Origin: Arsukibacterium ikkense
GTDB taxonomy: Bacteria > Pseudomonadota > Gammaproteobacteria > Enterobacterales > Alteromonadaceae
Assembly (NCBI RefSeq): GCF_000987775.1
Contig: NZ_LAHO01000020.1
Coordinates: 1-64,000 of the forward strand
Direction: 5' to 3'
Length of the DNA: 64,000 nucleotides
Position numbers and translations under genes: made by a program. Below the pieces are notes generated by a model. That model saw only the letters and a list, made by a program, of their open reading frames with translations. It did not search any database and was not told the DNA's origin. Positions 62,930 through 64,000 of the stretch are shown here, one piece after another. How positions within the stretch are numbered: the first letter of the stretch is position 1; every line of letters starts with the position of its first letter.

Positions 62930-63853
62930 TCAGGGTAAATATCGTAAAGGGTCAACTGATTTACCCCGGAAACGAATTTCAAAATGTAACCGGGTGTCTG
63001 TTGCATCAGTACTGCCCATCTCCGCTATCTGCTGCCCTGCTTTTACTTGTTGCCGCTCTGCCACGACAATACGTTTGTTGTGAGCATAGGCGCTTAAGTA
63101 ATCATCGTTATGTTTTATAATAATTAAGTTACCATAGCCGCGTAAGGCACTGCCCGCGTATACAACCTGACCATCAGCCGCAGCATTGACCCTGCTACCC
63201 TCCGGCCCCGCAATATCAACCCCTTTGTTACCATGCTCCTGCGTTGAGAAACGAGAAATTATTTTACCTTTTACCGGCCAATGCCATTGCACCTTGTTTC
63301 CAACTGGGGTATTATCCGCGGTTTTTTGGCTATTTGTTGCAGGTGATGTCTGAACATATCTTGTTTGATTTGACGACGCAACAGGTTTAGCTACATTTGC
63401 TGAACTATTTGATTTTGCTTGGTTTGAGTTAGTAGTCGCCCGACCAGTCACTGGCGGCGTTACCGGTTTCGGCTGGGTTGGCCGGGTACTGGCTGCGGGC
63501 ACTGGCTGACGAGCAGCGGCTGGCCTGCTGGCCGTTGTGGTCTGACTGGTGGCAGGGCGCGCTGCGGCTGCGCTAAGTTGCAACACCTGGCCCGGATAAA
63601 TAGTATAAGGGCTGTTAATATTATTACGGCCGGCCAGGGTGCGCACATCCAGGCCGGCCCGAAAGGCAATGGCATACAGAGTATCGCCACGTTGCACCAC
63701 ATACTGACTGGCTGCCAGGCTGCCGCGATTGCGTTCCCGGTAAGGATTCTCCCGCAGCTCCAGGGTAGTTACCGGTGCAGGGCCTGAACTGGAGGTGCAA
63801 CCACTTAGTGCCAGTAACAGCACTGTAAGCAGCAGTAACTTCAGCTCAGTCAA
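62930..63853 (-). CDS. nlpD: NlpD, LysM/LytM-domain lipoprotein activator of cell-wall amidase
   Basis: 307 residues from a TTG start. Lipobox L-S-G-C19; LysM at about 50-95 (YVVQRGDTLYAIAFRAGLDV); a Ser/Thr/Pro/Gln-rich linker; and a LytM/M23 domain at about 195-305. The metal-site His of active peptidases is replaced (GNKGVDIAG), though a distal H-F-E is kept, so it is a degenerate, non-catalytic domain as in NlpD/EnvC. Those proteins activate amidases such as AmiC for daughter-cell separation. No ATG fits: AAGGAG lies 15 bp before the TTG, but 6 bp before an in-frame ATT that would add four residues (I-N-W-L). Confidence 0.95.
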   Translation of the reverse strand: MTELKLLLLTVLLLALSGCTSSSGPAPVTTLELRENPYRERNRGSLAASQYVVQRGDTLYAIAFRAGLDVRTLAGRNNINSPYTIYPGQVLQLSAAAARPATSQTTTASRPAAARQPVPAASTRPTQPKPVTPPVTGRATTNSNQAKSNSSANVAKPVASSNQTRYVQTSPATNSQKTADNTPVGNKVQWHWPVKGKIISRFSTQEHGNKGVDIAGPEGSRVNAAADGQVVYAGSALRGYGNLIIIKHNDDYLSAYAHNKRIVVAERQQVKAGQQIAEMGSTDATDTRLHFEIRFRGKSVDPLRYLP

Positions 63854-63872
63854 CCAATTAATAGACTACTCC

Positions 63873-64000
63873 TTATGTATCACCGTTGTCGGCATTATTA
63901 AAAAGTCGCTCTATATTCAATAATAAAGTGATCATCAGAATACCTGCAACAGCCGCCGCAACGGCCAGCGGCAAATCGTGCGGTGCAACCTGTTGTTGAT
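63873..64000 (-). CDS. Partial gene: C-terminus of a probable membrane protein
   Basis: Only the last 42 codons are inside the window. The reading ends HDLPLAVAAAVAGILMITLLLNIERLFNNADNGDT, i.e. one hydrophobic helix and a short hydrophilic tail, stopping 20 bp before nlpD. The AAGGAG of nlpD overlaps its final codons region. In related genomes surE and pcm precede nlpD, sometimes with a membrane protein between them; which one this is cannot be told. Confidence 0.55.
   Translation of the reverse strand, partial: QQQVAPHDLPLAVAAAVAGILMITLLLNIERLFNNADNGDT

Overview
This is a gammaproteobacterial chromosome segment. The recA, pncC, mutS, rpoS and nlpD proteins at the right end, the LexA-type box in front of recA and the mutS-rpoS-nlpD grouping all point to Gammaproteobacteria. 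The protein style suggests the Rheinheimera/Alishewanella/Arsukibacterium neighbourhood, but that placement is inference. No rRNA, tRNA or CRISPR array was seen.

Layout. (1) 0-4.5 kb is an accessory stretch: a secreted esterase, a di-haem cytochrome c/rhodanese fusion, a secreted class C beta-lactamase-fold hydrolase and a MipA-like outer-membrane protein. Two related ~70-80 bp GGGGTCA repeats bracket the cytochrome and hydrolase genes. (2) 4.7-26.4 kb is one minus-strand operon of 17 genes encoding a complete-looking extracellular contractile injection system (eCIS, Afp/PVC relatives). It contains a tail terminator, one sheath, two tube proteins, hub, VgrG-like spike, PAAR tip, gp25, two baseplate-wedge proteins, a fibre-like protein, a CIS_TMP protein and an AAA+ ATPase. 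At the distal end are a membrane-anchored protein with a possible glycosidase-like domain and a DUF4157 (eCIS_core) cargo candidate. An AT-rich leader with three contiguous 11-bp repeats lies upstream. (3) 26.7-29.4 kb holds a small beta-barrel protein, ApbE and an orphan solute-binding protein.

(4) 29.4-49.4 kb is a second minus-strand operon of 18 tightly packed genes encoding an envelope-spanning machine of unknown role. It has one TolQ/ExbB, two ExbD/TolR, a TonB-like AgmX/PglI-C protein, three repeat or coiled-coil proteins, outer-membrane barrels, TlpA, DUF4266, DUF3570 and four secreted proteins, three of which carry haem c motifs. The motor stoichiometry and helper genes resemble the Myxococcus Agl/Glt gliding machinery, while the redox proteins suggest a different job. 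(5) 49.7-64 kb is housekeeping: recA, pncC, mutS, a BenE-type transporter, an M14 carboxypeptidase, rpoS, nlpD and a partial gene. An insertion between pncC and mutS carries an AbiEi/AbiEii toxin-antitoxin pair with operator-like repeats and a 589-residue unknown with an R-x4-H motif.

The eCIS genes build a syringe-like particle loaded with cargo. The 29-49 kb operon probably couples proton flow at the inner membrane to periplasmic and outer-membrane parts. All function statements come from reading motifs and gene order by eye; no database search was run.
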